Shown: piece after piece, positions 1 to 12,226 of the stretch | Position numbering within the stretch: position 1 is the first letter of the stretch | Layout of the letters: each line of letters starts with the position of its first letter | Source of the DNA: Cervus elaphus | Lineage: Eukaryota > Chordata > Mammalia > Artiodactyla > Cervidae | DNA length: 64,000 bases | Assembly: GCF_910594005.1 (NCBI RefSeq) | Contig: NC_057841.1 | Coordinates: forward strand, 10,587,001-10,651,000 | Direction of reading: 5' to 3' | Notes under the pieces: model-generated | Databases searched by the model: none | Seen by the model: only the letters and a program-made list of their open reading frames with translations | Told to the model about the DNA's origin: nothing | Made by a program: the position numbers and the translations under genes

Positions 1-719
1 TGATAAGAAGAGATATTTTCACCTTGGTGGTATTCTTCCCCAAAATATATAACTCAGTATATTCTTTTTTTTTCATTTATTTTTATTATCAGTATATTCT
101 TATAAAAAATTCTGCTCATCTTTAAAGACTCTAGACAAATGAGAACAAATTAAGAGAAGAAATAATGTATGTTAGACCAGAATTCAGTGAAATAAAATAC
201 AGGAAAACAGCTTTTCAAAAATCAATCATGTCAAAATAGTTAGAAGATCAATAAATAAACCTTGGCATACAGATAAAACAAGGAAGGAAAAAGTAACAAT
301 ATATGGAATAAGAAAGCTATATTATTATAGATACTACATTTTTGAAAGATAAACATGTACATTATGAATACTTTATGGCAATAAAGTCAACAGTTTATAT
401 AATCTGGACAAATTCCTTAAAAGAAGATTAACCAAAAATCATTCATGAAGAAAGTAAAAAACATGAGAAAACCTATACCTACTTTAAAAATAAAATTTTA
501 GTTATATACCTTTACACAAAGAAAACTCTAGGACCACATGAGTTTACTGCAGTTTTATTAAATATTTAATATTTTGCAGTGTTTCATAATATTGTTAATG
601 GTTGCTAATATTTAAGAAACAATACCAATTCTGTACACACATGCAAAAGGAGAGAATATTTCCTAACTCTTTTTAGATTATAAACACGCATATAGATTGT
701 AAACACATATAGATTATAT
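1..719. other. AT-rich non-coding stretch
   Basis: This stretch holds short A and T runs (for example T-rich at 62-85) and no open frame of note. I recognise no gene or named repeat in it. Confidence 0.5.
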
Positions 720-947
720 GGGCTTACCAAGTGGCTCTAGTGGTAAAGAACCTGCCTGCAAGTGCAGGAGTCTTAAAAGAGGCTGGTGTGACCGCTGGGT
801 CGGGAAGATCCCCGGGAGGAGGAAATGGCCACCCACTCCAGTATTCTTGCCTAGAGAATTCCATGGACAGAGGAGCCTGGCAGGCGACATACCATGGGAT
901 CACAAAGAGTTGGACACAACTGAAGTGACTTAGCACAACACACACAT
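720..947 (+). mobile_element. Bov-tA SINE
   Basis: The head 'gtggctctagtggtaaag', the middle 'cactccagtattcttgcc' and the tail 'agttggacacaactgaag' follow in family order. The Pol III B box is lost: the usual 'ggttcgatccc' is replaced by unrelated sequence around 785-805. The copy ends in a CA-rich tail. Open frames across it on both strands are repeat shadows, not genes. Confidence 0.93.
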
Positions 948-2003
948 ACACAGATACCCAGGAAAGACATTACAAGAAAACACTTGTCCTGAAATTCAGA
1001 GATAAATGTTGCATTTCCTATCTATTTAAAAAGAGTCCTCTGTATTTTCAAGCCTATAAATTATCATATATTTATGGGTTTATTATGGCTTATTTTATAT
1101 ATGTTTTAAAGAATGTCTATTAATGTGATCTATAAACTTTAACATCAGATGTGAAAATAATATTAGCTCTAGTTAAACATTTAAAAAGTATCAAGTGGCA
1201 AAATATGAATAGCTTTCTTTGGCTAGTGAGCTCTGGGCATTTTTGTTCATTTTTAAATTTTCAGTAGTTAGCATATATAATCTCTACAACAAAAAATAAT
1301 GTTAAAGTAACTACTTTACTTATGAATTATATCCATTTAATATAGAGCTCTACAGAGGATACACACACATACCCACACATACACAAATCATTAGCACGTC
1401 AAGCGAAGTAAGAAATACGAAAACGTTAGGAGTCAGGCTTGTGCAGCTTAAAATTTAGCAGAGTTTAGGAAATAAGTACATCCTAGTTGATTATCCAATT
1501 TAAAGCTAAATAAGAGCTCCAGATAAAGCACTCTTGGGGTTTAACTGAACCCCACAGGAAAAGGAACATTTGGTAGGAAAGATTTTGGAAAGGCTTTTTG
1601 TAGGTGATAGCATTTGATGAGCCTCTTAAAGACTCTATAAAATTTTGATGTGCAAAAATGGGATTAAGAGCATTCCGAGCAGTTAAAGATCATGTGGAAA
1701 AGCACAACTGTGGGAAATAAGGAATGCATTAAGAACAGCTGAGTAATGTCCCCATAGGGAAGTCGTGTATCACAATGTGTCATACACAAAATCGGTGGTC
1801 ATTTTGTGGGTGACCTTGGTTGCCAGAAAGAGAAAATTGCACTCACTTTGGTCGGCACTGGAGAGAGTTTAAATGCATTAGAACAGATAAAAGGAATCTG
1901 TCATTGGTGTACCTGTTACATGCCGGAATGTTCGTTTGGGTTTACCTGCAGATGGAGTCTGAGGCAAGGGTTTGTGTGCATGTAGTTTATTTGAGAAGAG
2001 GCA
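948..2003. other. AT-rich non-coding stretch
   Basis: A short CA-rich patch lies at about 1361-1386. Nothing else is recognisable; the small frame that starts near 1820 is open mainly because it runs into the next SINE. Confidence 0.5.
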
Positions 2004-2214
2004 AGTGGTGGCCAGTGGTAAAGAGCCTGCCTGCCGATGCAGGAGACCTAAGAGATGTGGGTTCGATCCCTGGCTTGGGAAGACCCCCTGGAGGCGGGCC
2101 TGGCGACCCACTCCAGTATTCTTGGCAGGAGAATCCCATGGACAGAGGAGCCCGGCAGGCTACTGTACGTGGGGTCACAAAGAGTTGGACACGACGGAAG
2201 TGACTTAGCACGCA
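2004..2214 (+). mobile_element. Bov-tA SINE with intact B box
   Basis: Full-length copy from 'ggccagtggtaaagagcc' to 'gacacgacggaagtgac'. A perfect internal Pol III B box 'ggttcgatccc' lies at 2060-2070. It is close to the family pattern and so probably a younger copy, with a few CpG-type changes. Confidence 0.95.
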
Positions 2215-3927
2215 CATCCCGGAGGACAGTGTGGGAGTGCAGCCTGAGACAGAGAGGGAAGAAGGGGTGTATGTGCGCGTGACTGTGGTCCTGAGTGATT
2301 TCTGGAACGCACGCAGCACGCTTCCCAGGCTGTGTGCCTGGGGGAAGTGAGGATGGGGCAGCTAGCCACTGGTGCTCTGACACACGGTTAAGGGGCGTTA
2401 ACTAACTCACCCACAGCTCCAGGGAGGTTGCTTGTGTGCAAAGCGTTCAGAGGAGGGGCCTTTCCTGGGACAGATGACAGAAATTCATCTGGTGCCTAGA
2501 ATGGATGTTTTCTTCTTGAGTCTGGGAACCTAAGGGATGTTCTATCATGGTTGTGAGTGAAAATGGAAGTGGGTTGAGGGTAGTGATCTCCACTTAAGGT
2601 TTTACAGAATTTATCTCATTTGATGCTTACCTTGTGAAATAAGCATTATTTCAACTTATGCTGAATATTTCAGGTTATCCAAGTCAAAGCAACCTTTTAG
2701 TCTCACTATATAGCTCTCACTGAAAACACCCTAAATTCTCACCAGTACTTAAAAACATCATTTTATTTTATATATTTTCATATACAATGCCAGTATTTAA
2801 AACATCCTTCTACACCCAGGAGGAGATTGTTTCATTTATTTTTTAATGCCATAAAAGCTATTACAATTCCTGGCTTATAATGCTCAGTATCTTTGCCTTC
2901 TAGCACAAACCCTGCCAAATTTGCACACTGGTGATATTTTAAAAGAAAAATTAAGTGTGACCTGAGCTATAGGCGCTGTAGTTTCTATTCACAGATAAAT
3001 GCACCGCCTTCTTGATCAATTAGTGGTTGGGATAATCATAATTAAAATGCACTTTAAGGACTGAAGTATTATTAATTTTGTCTTGATCTGATTAATATTT
3101 TATTCTGTTCTGCTGGTGTGATAATATTACATCCTTTATATTTGCACTCATCTCGTTCTGCTTTTCCTACTACTACTAACATCCTTTTTCTTTAGCTCTG
3201 AATGTTTATGCCATTGAAATATTTTATCCTATTCCTAGAAACATGTATATAACAGGGTAAGACAGTAAAACACTAATGGCAGAACACAGCAAATAGCATA
3301 TTCTTACCTTTCCTGATCTTTCTATACTGCAAGTACTCTATGGCAGCAGCAGAGATCTTTATCTGCAAAGTCTTCACACGCATTTTTGTTAATGACCTAA
3401 GTCATTTCCAATGAGAATTTCCTAGTGAGTGTTTATCTCCAGCAAAATAATACTTACAAAGTAATATTTCCAATAAAATATGTGTACTATGAAGACTACA
3501 GGAAGAAATCAATATAAAGCAAAATCAGTAAAGTTCATCTTGCATCTCTGGGATGTTATTTTTATCTATTCCTCCTTTTTGACTGACAGTTAAAAGTACA
3601 GTATTTACCACCTCTTATAAGCATACCATATCAGAGTTGGGGGACAATTTATGTGTCCAAGTAGATAATTAATTTCTCATCACAAATGCACTTTCTTATG
3701 ACAGTGCTTATTAGGAAATTGTCTTTGATGCCATCAGAAGCATAGTCCTTTTACTTGAACCCTGTAATTGTGAATTTTTCTGATTACACTGGTCTGATAA
3801 CCAAGGCATTGCACTTGGTTGAGAGTCTGGTTTTAGGAAGAAAAACTATTTCAAATTGTTAGCAAATAAATTTATTGGATTCATTACAGAAGAAAGTAGT
3901 TCTGAAAAAACAGTGCAAATATAAAAA
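2215..3927. other. Non-coding stretch, GC-richer at its left end
   Basis: About 2215-2500 is noticeably richer in G and C (CpGs near 2275, 2310 and 2395). The rest is AT-rich. No repeat family or coding frame could be recognised. Confidence 0.45.
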
Positions 3928-4141
3928 TTTGGGCTTTCCTGATGGCTTAGCAGATAAAGAATCTGCTTGCCAAAGCAAGAGATACAGGAAATGGGGGTTT
4001 GATCCCTGGATCAGGAAGACTGCCTGGAGTAGGAAATGGCAACTCACTCTAGTATTCTTGCCTGGGAAATCCCCTGGACAGAGGATCCTGGTGGATCCTC
4101 ACAGGGTTGCAGAGTCAAACATGACTGAGTGACTAAGCACA
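3928..4141 (+). mobile_element. Bov-tA SINE, diverged
   Basis: The head 'gggctttcctgatggctt' and tail 'catgactgagtgactaag' are clear. The B box reads 'gtttgatccc'. Scattered substitutions suggest an older copy than the one at 2004. Confidence 0.93.
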
Positions 4142-4319
4142 TAAAAACTCATGTTAATATTTTTACCAGTCTATTGACTGGAATGAGGAGAGCTGATGGA
4201 ACATTTACAGTATTAATGAGACCTTTGCAAGCACTGAGTATCTATATTGGTTCAAATCTTATGGAACATTTGATCCTGTGTCCTAAATTCATCCAAATCA
4301 AAGGTATTTTCCATGTAGC

Positions 4320-4610
4320 CCCCGACTCCTCTGTTCGACACAGTCTACCTCCAGCCTCATCCAGCTGCCTCCAGTTTCAACCAGACTTTCCCAGTAGCCT
4401 TCTTTCTGAAGACTGACACCAAGTTCCCTCCCCCTCCATCCTCCCTTAATGGCATTTCCAGGGTCATCACTTTAAAGCACAAGCACAACTTGCCACTTCC
4501 TTCTTCGAATCCTGCAATGGAACCTCATTATCTAGCAATGTGGAAGCAAATTTCTAAGTGTGGCATGTCCCAGCCCCTCCTGGGATGGCCTCAGCTTCCT
4601 GTTCTAATAG
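4320..4610 (+). mobile_element. Probable L2 LINE 3' fragment
   Basis: Words typical of the L2 3' region occur in order: 'cctccagcctcatccag', then a 'catcactttaaagcaca' segment followed by 'cctgcaatggaacctcatt' and 'gggatggcctcagc'. Strongly diverged, as expected for a family that died before placental radiation. Assigned from remembered consensus only. Confidence 0.4.
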
Positions 4611-4694
4611 CATGAAGTGATCGGCCTGGACCCCAGAGAGAAACACCCACATCAGAACCCTAGTTCTGTCACTTATAAGACTGGGAATCTATTT

Positions 4695-5185
4695 ATTTTG
4701 GATTGTATATTTATGTCCCACAGTTCATATATTAAAACCCTAATATTCAATGTGATGGCACTTGGGAGTGGGGTTCTTTTGGGGGGTAACGAGGTCATAA
4801 TGGTGAAGCCTTCATCATCGGATTAGTACCTGCTATGGCGCTAATGAATGCTTGAAGGCTATGAATAGCTAATGAATGCTATGAATGCCCAAAATATTAA
4901 TGTTGAAGTTTTGATCTCCAAGATGACAGTGTTGGAAGGTGGGGCTTTTGGGGTGATGAGATCAAGACAGAAAAGGACCCACAGAACCTGTTAGCTCCTT
5001 TCAGCTTGTGATGGTACAGCTAGAAGACCACATCCATGAACCAGGAAGCGTGTTCTCACCAGATGCTGAATCTGTTCATGCCATTATCTTGGACATTCCA
5101 GCCTTCAGAACTGTGAGGGATAAATATTTCTTTTATGCCATCTGATCTATGACATTTCATTATAGCAGCCCTTTGTTACTGATAA
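4695..5185 (+). mobile_element. Old MaLR-type (MLT/MST-like) LTR, partly duplicated
   Basis: Two partial copies of the same LTR type sit in tandem. The first (about 4700-4827) carries 'ttcatatattaaaaccct' and a 'ggtgaagccttcatcatcgg' segment. The second (about 4888-5185) repeats the 'tgttggaaggtggggctttt' part and goes on to 'gaaccaggaagcgtgttctc', 'gccttcagaactgtgaggg', a 'gataaatatttc' segment and 'attatagcagccc', which is the typical 3' part. An imperfect short repeat of 'gctaatgaatgc' lies between them (4840-4888). Confidence 0.55.
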
Positions 5186-5943
5186 TGGCATACTAAAATT
5201 ATATATTAAAGCAATAATAAATGGTGAAAATGACAAGAAACAAGAGTCTAGATGTGTGTCAAACTATTAAATAATGTTAGCGAATTATGAACCACATGCA
5301 TGTTCTGTTAGTTTCCTAAATACTCTGAAAAAATGTATCATTTTCCACACAAAGCTACCTGTGAGTTTTAACACATTCCATACTTTCCTTTAGGAAAGGA
5401 AAAAAAAGAAAGCTTCTTCCATCCTTACATAGAAAAACACATGAGGATGGATCAACCCCATGGAATTCCTATGATTTAACAAATGTATCTGAACATAAGG
5501 TTTGCACTCCCACAAGGCCTGAAATCAGCACAGAAAGGTATTCCCATACGGTTCGTTATAGGAAGCTTCCCTCTGAGTTACATTAATTGTTCTACAAGCT
5601 GAGAAAACATATTGGCAAGTAACTCTACCAAGCAGGCTGTAAAGTCAAAAGAAATAGTTTGTTCTACGGGAAGGGATACAAATGATTACGTATCACAAAT
5701 CCCCATCCTGAACATTTGTATGAGATATGTTAACATATAAAAAATGATTCGTGCATTTGCCCTCTACCATGTGGAGATAAAGAATATAACTGTCTTTGAG
5801 AATTCTGGTGTTTGTATTTATATTAGGAACCAGGTTACTGAGTATCCATTTGCAAGTCATTTAATCTCTCAGAGCATTTTAACAATGACTTTTGCTAACA
5901 CAGGAATCATGCAGTTTTCCTGTGGCTTCTGTACTTTTCCCAG
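5186..5943. other. AT-rich non-coding stretch
   Basis: No gene, SINE or LINE words are visible. A purine run lies at 5393-5412. The 90-residue frame that starts at 5744 runs into the LTR relic that follows. Confidence 0.45.
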
Positions 5944-6475
5944 GGATGCCATAATAAACTACCAAAACTTGGTGGCTTCAAACAATGGAAATCTGTTGTT
6001 GCTGTTCAGTTGCTAAGTCCTGTCCAACTCTTGGTAACCCCATGGACTGCAGCATACCAGGCTTCCCTATACTTCACCATCTCCCGCAGCTTGCTCAAAC
6101 TCATGTCCATTGAGTCAGTGATGTCATCCAACCATCTCTCATCCTCTGTCCCCCCTTCTTCTCTTGCCCTCAGTCTTTCCCAGAATCTTTTATTATCTCA
6201 TAAATCTAGACGGTGGAAGTTCAGAGTCAAGGTGTCACAGAGCTGCACTCTCTGTGTCGGCTCCAGTGGGGAATTTATTCCTTGCCTCTGCCAGCTTCTG
6301 GTAGCTCCAGGTACCTTGGTTTGTGGCCACATCACTCCACCTCTGTGTCTTCACATTGCCTTCTCCTCTGTGTCAAATCCCCTTCCTCCTCACTTTAATG
6401 AGGACACCAATTGTTGAACTCAGGGTCCTCCTGAATAACCTAAGCTTCTCCTCTCAGCATCCTTGTTTTAGTCAT
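5944..6475 (-). mobile_element. Old MaLR-type LTR on the minus strand, split by BovB
   Basis: The left part (5944-5993) reads 'ataataaactaccaaaact', 'tggtggcttcaaacaatgg' and then 'aaatctgttg'. The right part resumes at 6196 with 'ttatctcataaatctag', 'ttcagagtcaaggtgtcac', 'tgcctctgccagcttctgg' and 'tgtggccacatcactcc'. These are the reverse complement of the usual MaLR-type LTR 3' half. The BovB fragment at 5994-6195 sits between the two halves. Confidence 0.55.
5994..6195 (-). mobile_element. BovB LINE 3' end
   Basis: Reverse complement of the BovB 3' terminus: 'actgcagcataccaggc', 'aaactcatgtccattgagtc' and 'ccttcttctcttgccctcag' in order. It is 5'-truncated and ends inside an older LTR, so it is the younger element here. 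Confidence 0.88.
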
Positions 6476-8377
6476 ATATTTTGCCAGATGAGGTAATAGC
6501 CACAGGTTCAGGATATGAACATATATTTCTGAACCATTATTCATAAATGTTAGTTCTTACTCAACAAATACAGTGTGTGAAAGCATAAATGGTACAGTGT
6601 TTGAGAAGATGTTCTGTTTTTCTGATACAGTTGCTTTAAGGAAATGTTCACTTTAAATTGAAAATAAATAAGCAAGCAAACCAAAACTTTCCCTGGGATT
6701 TCACCGAACTAGGATGGTGTTCTCAAAATCTTGTAAAAGTGAAAATGTGAGGCTCTGTGCCCTTTTCTTCCCAGCAGTGGAGTTCCAGTTCTATTTATAA
6801 CAAATTGATTTATTTAAAATGAAGCCTGAAGTGATCTCTTGTTTTTCTTCTCTTTTTCTAGCTTTCAAATATAGATTCTTGGCTGATTTTTTTCCTTTAG
6901 TGAAGGAATATATCTTAAAGGAAAAAATCATGAAGGTTCAGACCATCATGGTAGCCTTAATATACATTCAAGTCTGCCCCCCCTCCCCGCCCCGGGTCTC
7001 TTGGATCACAGTTAAGGTGACTGTACTTTGGTGCAGTGTGAGGTCAGTTTTGGAGTTTAAATTTCACTCTTCTTTTTGGCACACCATTAACGTGTCTATA
7101 GACACAGACTGCCCATTCTATTCATAGAATTGAAGCCCTCCAGCTCCTCTTGAATTGTTTTAATACTTTTTCCATAAACAAATACCATAGGGTAGGGCTG
7201 TCAGAGGACTCAATATAGACATCTGTTGGCTTGAAAATAAACATGATGACATTGAGGCATGTATATAAGGCAGTAATTGTAGATAGATTTGTTTTCCAAA
7301 TTTGAGATTTTCCCAGAGGGTTTTCTGTAGTGTTTCAAGTTATTATAGATTAGTCAATGCAGTTGAGAACAGAAGTTAAAAAAAAACAAACTCTCAGAAT
7401 AAGTATAAATGAATATTCAAGAAAGATGATATGTGTTTCCCACTATTTGCAAATAATCTCAAAAATACAGTATATGAATTTACATCTTTTTCTAACTATG
7501 AAACACTTTCTTGTATCAATTATGTGCAATTAAATATCTATGTAAGTGAAGAGCTAATTTTATTGCATTTTCTGCCTTTACATATTCTATGCCTTAGAAT
7601 ACTATTTCGTCTTTGAATATCTCTTCTGAAGTAATTCTTACAAGTAATTCTTACAACAAATATCTTTCAACTCAAAAATGGGGATCTGTAATCTATTTTT
7701 CTCATCACACACATTAAAGTTACAAGAATTAATGAAACACTCAAGAAACTACTGGCTACATAACAAAGTTCCAAAAAAGGGATAATTTCATTATTTTCAT
7801 TCCCTGGAATAATTTTGAGCTATTTAGAAAGCCAATTCACCTTTTTAAAAAAGTGCCTTACTTCAAAAACAGGAACATTTTAGCACTTAAGAAAGAATGC
7901 AATACAAACACATCTTTGAGTACCCAGGGTTTTAGATTACATTTCAACATTCTCAGTATTTATAACATCACAGTATTCTCTCACATTCCAGCTGATACTG
8001 GTATCATAAATAGAAATGGTTTCCAACAGGAAAGTTGAGTCACGATAGAATGACCTTTCCAGGTTTACACAATTGTCAGTTTACACAGTTGTCTGTTGAT
8101 TTGGGGACTGAAGGTGATAGCAATGGACACACTGCTTCCTTTCTCCAGGCTGCAATGTCCTGCTTTCCCCGAACTCACAGTCTCTGTAATGCTTAGTGTG
8201 GTGTCTTTTCTATATTGAGTTCTGAAAAATGAATTAGCACTGATTTAGAAAGTTCGTGACTCTTGCTGCAAAATAGAAATTTCATATTTGTCATCTGTAA
8301 TAACAATATCTTTGGTGTTTTCTAAGCTTAGCAGAATATTATATGAAATTTTGTAAAAACATTTAATATTGAACTAA

Positions 8378-8378
<1 letters not shown>
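6476..8378. other. Non-coding stretch with two small tandem duplications
   Basis: There is a C-rich run at 6976-6992. A perfect 13-bp tandem duplication of 'aagtaattcttac' lies at 7629-7654, and an imperfect 16-bp one of 'gtttacacaattgtca' at 8063-8094. Otherwise AT-rich with nothing recognised. Confidence 0.5.

Positions 8379-8417
<39 letters not shown>
8379..8417. repeat. (TA)n microsatellite
   Basis: An uninterrupted TA dinucleotide run of about 39 bases. Confidence 0.97.
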
Positions 8418-8419
<2 letters not shown>

Positions 8420-8574
8420 CAAAAGTCTTTAATAGAAAAAAGTGTGGTTTAATATTTTCATAAACTTCTGGAATAATTTTATGTGAGCATAAAAATTATC
8501 AAGCAATTATTTATATGTTATTTCTAAGAGATGATTTTCCATAACATTTAAATTATCTCTTCCTCACCCTTTAT

Positions 8575-10555
8575 TATGGACAGGAGGTCCTGACATTGTA
8601 CAGGAGACAAGGATTAAGACCATCCCCAAGAAAAAGAAATGCAAAAAAGAAAAATAGCTGTCTGAGAAGGTCTTACAAATAGCTGTGAAAAGAAGAGAAG
8701 GGAAAAGCAAAGGAGAAAAAGAAAGATATACCCATTTGAATGCAGAGTTCCAAAGAACAGCAAGGAGGGATAAGAAAGCCTTCCTCAGCAATCAATGCAA
8801 AGAAATAGAGGAAAACAATATAATGGGAAAGACTAGAGATCTCTTCAAGAAAATTAGAGATACCAAGGGAACATTTCATGCAAAGATGGGTTCGATAAAA
8901 GACAGAAATGGTATGGACCTAACAGAAGCAGAAGATATTAAGAAGAGGTGGCAAGAATACACAGAAGAACTGTACAAAAAAGATCTTCATGACCCAGATA
9001 ATCAGTATGGTGTGATCACTCACCTAGAGCCAGACATCCTGGAATGTGAAGTCAAGTGGGCCTTAGGAAGCATCACTACGAACAAAGCTAGTGGAGGTGA
9101 TGGAATTCCAGTTGAGCTATTTCAAATCCTGAAAGATGATGCTGCGAAAGTGCTGCACTCAATATGCCAGCAAATTTGGAAAGCTCAGCAGTGGCCACAG
9201 GACTGGAAAAGGTCAGTTTTCATTCCAATCCCTAAGAAAGGCAATGCCAAAGAATGCTCAAACTACCACACAATTTCACTCATCTCACACACTAGTAAAG
9301 TAATGCTCAAAATTCTCCAAGCCAGGATTCAGCAACACATAAACCGTGAACTTCCAGATGTTCAAGCTGGATTTAGAAAATGCAGAGGAACCAGAGATCA
9401 AATTGCCAACATCCGCTGGATCATCAAAAAAGCAAGAGAGTTCCAGAAAAACATCTATTTCTGCTTTATTGACGATGCCAAAGCCTTTGACTTTGTGGAT
9501 CACAACAAACTGTGGAAAATTCTGAAAGAGATGGGAATACCAGACCACCTTACCTGCCTCTTGAGAAACCTGTATGCAGGTCAGGAAGCAACAGTTAGAA
9601 CTGGATGTGGAACAACAGACTGGTTCCAAATAGGAAAAGGAGTACATCAAGGCTGTATATTGTCACCCTGCTTATTTAACTTATATGCAGAGTACATCAT
9701 GAGAAACGCTGGGCTGGAAGAAGCACAAGCTGGAATCAAGATTGCCAGGAGAAATATCAATAACCTCAGATACGCAGATGACAGCACCCTTATGGCAGAA
9801 AGTGAAGAGGAGCTGAAAAGCCTCTTAATGAAATTGAAAGAGGAGAGTGAAAATGTTGGCTTAAAGCTCAACATTCAGAAAACTAAGATCATGGCATCTG
9901 GTCCCATCACTTCATAGAAAATAGATGGGGAAACAGCAGAAACAGTGGTTGACTTTATTTTCTGGAGCTCCAAAATCACTGCAGATGGTGATTGCAGCCA
10001 TGAAATTAAAAGATGCTTACTGCTTGGAAGGAAAGTTATGACCAACCTAGACAGCCTATTAAAAAGCAGAGACATTACTTTGTCAACAAAGGTCCGTCTA
10101 GTCAAAGCTATGGTTTTTCCAGTAGTCATGTATGGATGTGAGAGTTGGACTATAAAGAAAACTGAGTGCCAAAGAATTGATGCTTTTGAACTGTGGTATT
10201 GGAGGAAGACTCTTGAGAGACCCTTGGACTGAAGGAGATTCAGCCAGTCCATCCTTAAGGACATCAGTCCTGGGTGTTCATTGGAGGGACTGATGTTGAA
10301 GTTGATACTGAAATACTTTGGCCACCTGATGCGAAGAGCTGACTCATCGGAAAAGACCCTGATGCTGGGAGGGATTGGGGGCAGGAGGAGAAGGGGACGA
10401 CAGAGGATGAGATGGCTGGATGGCATCACTGACTCAATGGACGTGAGTTGGGGTGGACGCCGGGAGTTGGTGATGGACAGGGAGGCCTGGCGTGCTGCGG
10501 TTCACGGGGTCGCGAAGGGTCAGACACGACTGAGCGACTGAAGTGAAGTGAACAG
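8575..10555 (+). mobile_element. 5'-truncated BovB (RTE-type) LINE
   Basis: The longest BovB copy in the window, about 2 kb of an element usually a little over 3 kb. It starts after the endonuclease region at 'tatggacaggaggtcctg' and runs to the 3' terminus 'gactgagcgactgaag'. It keeps the reverse transcriptase and the C-terminal region. A 7-bp direct repeat 'cctttat' flanks it (8568-8574 and 10556-10562) and is a plausible target-site duplication, though short enough to occur by chance. Confidence 0.95.
8658..10541 (+). pseudogene. BovB reverse transcriptase, broken
   Basis: Decayed reverse transcriptase of the BovB LINE, which in an intact element copies its own RNA at a nicked target site. 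The longest open piece starts downstream of an in-frame TAG (8655-8657) and reaches a TAG at 9915-9917; both stops fall where the family usually has a Trp codon. Counting from 8685, motif A reads FIDDAKAFD near residues 261-269 and the catalytic box YADDS starts near residue 363, so the metal-binding aspartates survive. Conserved arginines are lost: NYR becomes NYH, and GVRQG becomes GVHQG. The frame goes on past 9917. A one-base insertion near 10205 and a one-base loss near 10231 cancel, but leave a TGA at 10230-10232. No endonuclease domain is present. Not functional. Confidence 0.93.
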
Positions 10556-10562
10556 CCTTTAT

Positions 10563-12018
10563 CGCATTGGAAAATCATTCACATTGCTTGTCTTCTCTTT
10601 CCCACTAAAAAGAAAAATGTTGGGAGCTAGGAATATATTGATTTTATTTCTGTATATCCAACATTTGGTACTTTGCATGTAGCACAGAACACACTGCAGA
10701 TATTTTTTAAAAAATCTCAAATGAAGACAAATACATCATTATTTCCACGGAAAAAGATTATAACATTATCTCATTTCGTAAATGTATAAGAAGAAGTCTT
10801 GTCTTTTTGTCTTCAAATACGAACAATTTGTCTTCTTGCTCTTTAGGAAAAAATGATAACAGAAAACTAGCACTCAAAGGGCTTCTAAATTTGTCTATCT
10901 TGAATCAGCCCTCATTTCAATTTGAGGGAAGAGAAACTCTTTGTTATTAAGTGACCTTTTCAAGTATCTGATTAGTGACAGAGAGGAACATCTACTGATT
11001 CTTTGCTCTGTATATTTTAACTCCATATAACCTACCAAGTCACTCCCTATTATGTGGCTGTATAAACAACCTTCATATATTAAAAGGTGTACTTAATTTT
11101 TTCAAAATATTCATTTAGTGTCTATAAGCATATTGGACCTTGATGAGACATAAAAAATACAGGCTAAAAAAATTAAGCTATGATAAATGTGTCAGGGTTT
11201 AGTTGTGAGAAGGTTATTCATGCCCTGTAGAAACTATGAGTATGTACTTTTTACAAGTTGTTTCCATCAACAGGACATTTTTCCATCAAGAAACATGAGG
11301 ATATAATATATCAAGTAATCCCATGATGTTTGGTACATTATTTTAAATGTTTGCAGTTATGGTCATGTTATACCACTTAAGGATTAACAAGATTGTTTAA
11401 AAGGTGGCATATATATATAACAGAAGAAAAGGGATAAAATATGTTGAATGAGCAAATGGAAACTGTAGCATTGTGGATACAGGAATTCAAATTGTAATGA
11501 TACTTTAAAGATGTATATGGTACAGTATTATCAGAAAAGTTTTTATGTGTTAACTCCATGTTTTTATCTGTATTAATTCCAACCTTTATATTTTCTCTTA
11601 GTTTTTTTTTTTCTGAGTCTAGTGTAAATGTTATTTAAATTTTGAGGCAAATATTTTAACTTCAGAAATCATTTAAAATATAGATATTTATACACTGAAC
11701 TTGTAATAACATTTTTCCTGGAAGACAATTCAATTACATTTTTTATTAAGAGCATTTCATTAAGATTTATTCAAATTAAAAATAATATGTATTTTTAAAA
11801 TAATATGTATTGAGAATAGAAAAATAATACAATCAGGAGAATACAAACCATGTGAGGAGTACTGTATAATGGCAGAGTTGGAAAGAGTTATTTCTAGAAA
11901 TAACTAGGTAATGAAACATATTCTTCTGTCTCAAAAGGATAAATATTTTCAAATTGCAGTAAGGATTTGCGAATAGAATCTGCTTGTAACTATTGTAATT
12001 ATATGTTAATAGACCAAG
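10563..12018. other. AT-rich non-coding stretch
   Basis: Contains a T run near 11602-11611 and an imperfect tandem duplication of 'aaaataatatgtat' at about 11777-11811. No gene or named repeat is visible. Confidence 0.5.
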
Positions 12019-12226
12019 TGTGTTAGTCACTCAGTTATGTCTGACTCTTTGCGACCCATGGACTGTAGCCCACCAGGCTCTTCTATCCAGGAAATTCTGC
12101 AGGCAAGAATACAGGAGTGGGTAGCCACTCCTCTCTCCAGGCGATCTTCCCCAAACAGGGATCAAACCCAGCTCTCCTGCACTGCAGGCAGATTCTTTAC
12201 CATCTGAGCCACCAAGGAAGCCCCAA
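12019..12226 (-). mobile_element. Bov-tA SINE
   Basis: Reverse complement orientation: tail 'gtcactcagttatgtctgac' at the left, head 'gagccaccaaggaagcccc' at the right. The B box complement reads 'gggatcaaaccc'. Near full length. Confidence 0.94.

Noticed and set aside
720..950. Open frames on both strands of SINEs, here and at about thirty other places
   Set aside because: They recur at each Bov-tA copy with the same peptide pattern (for example 'GRSPGGGNGHPLQYSCLEN'), so they mirror the repeat and not a protein gene.
2004..2080. tRNA gene suggested by an intact B box and tRNA-like head
   Set aside because: The head belongs to a tRNA-derived SINE; no complete cloverleaf with anticodon arm and acceptor pairing is evident.
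8685..9917. A 410-codon open frame as a possible host gene
   Set aside because: Its motifs (FID..KAFD, YADD) and the surrounding DNA are those of BovB reverse transcriptase; the frame has no ATG at its start (GTG) and is bounded by nonsense codons.
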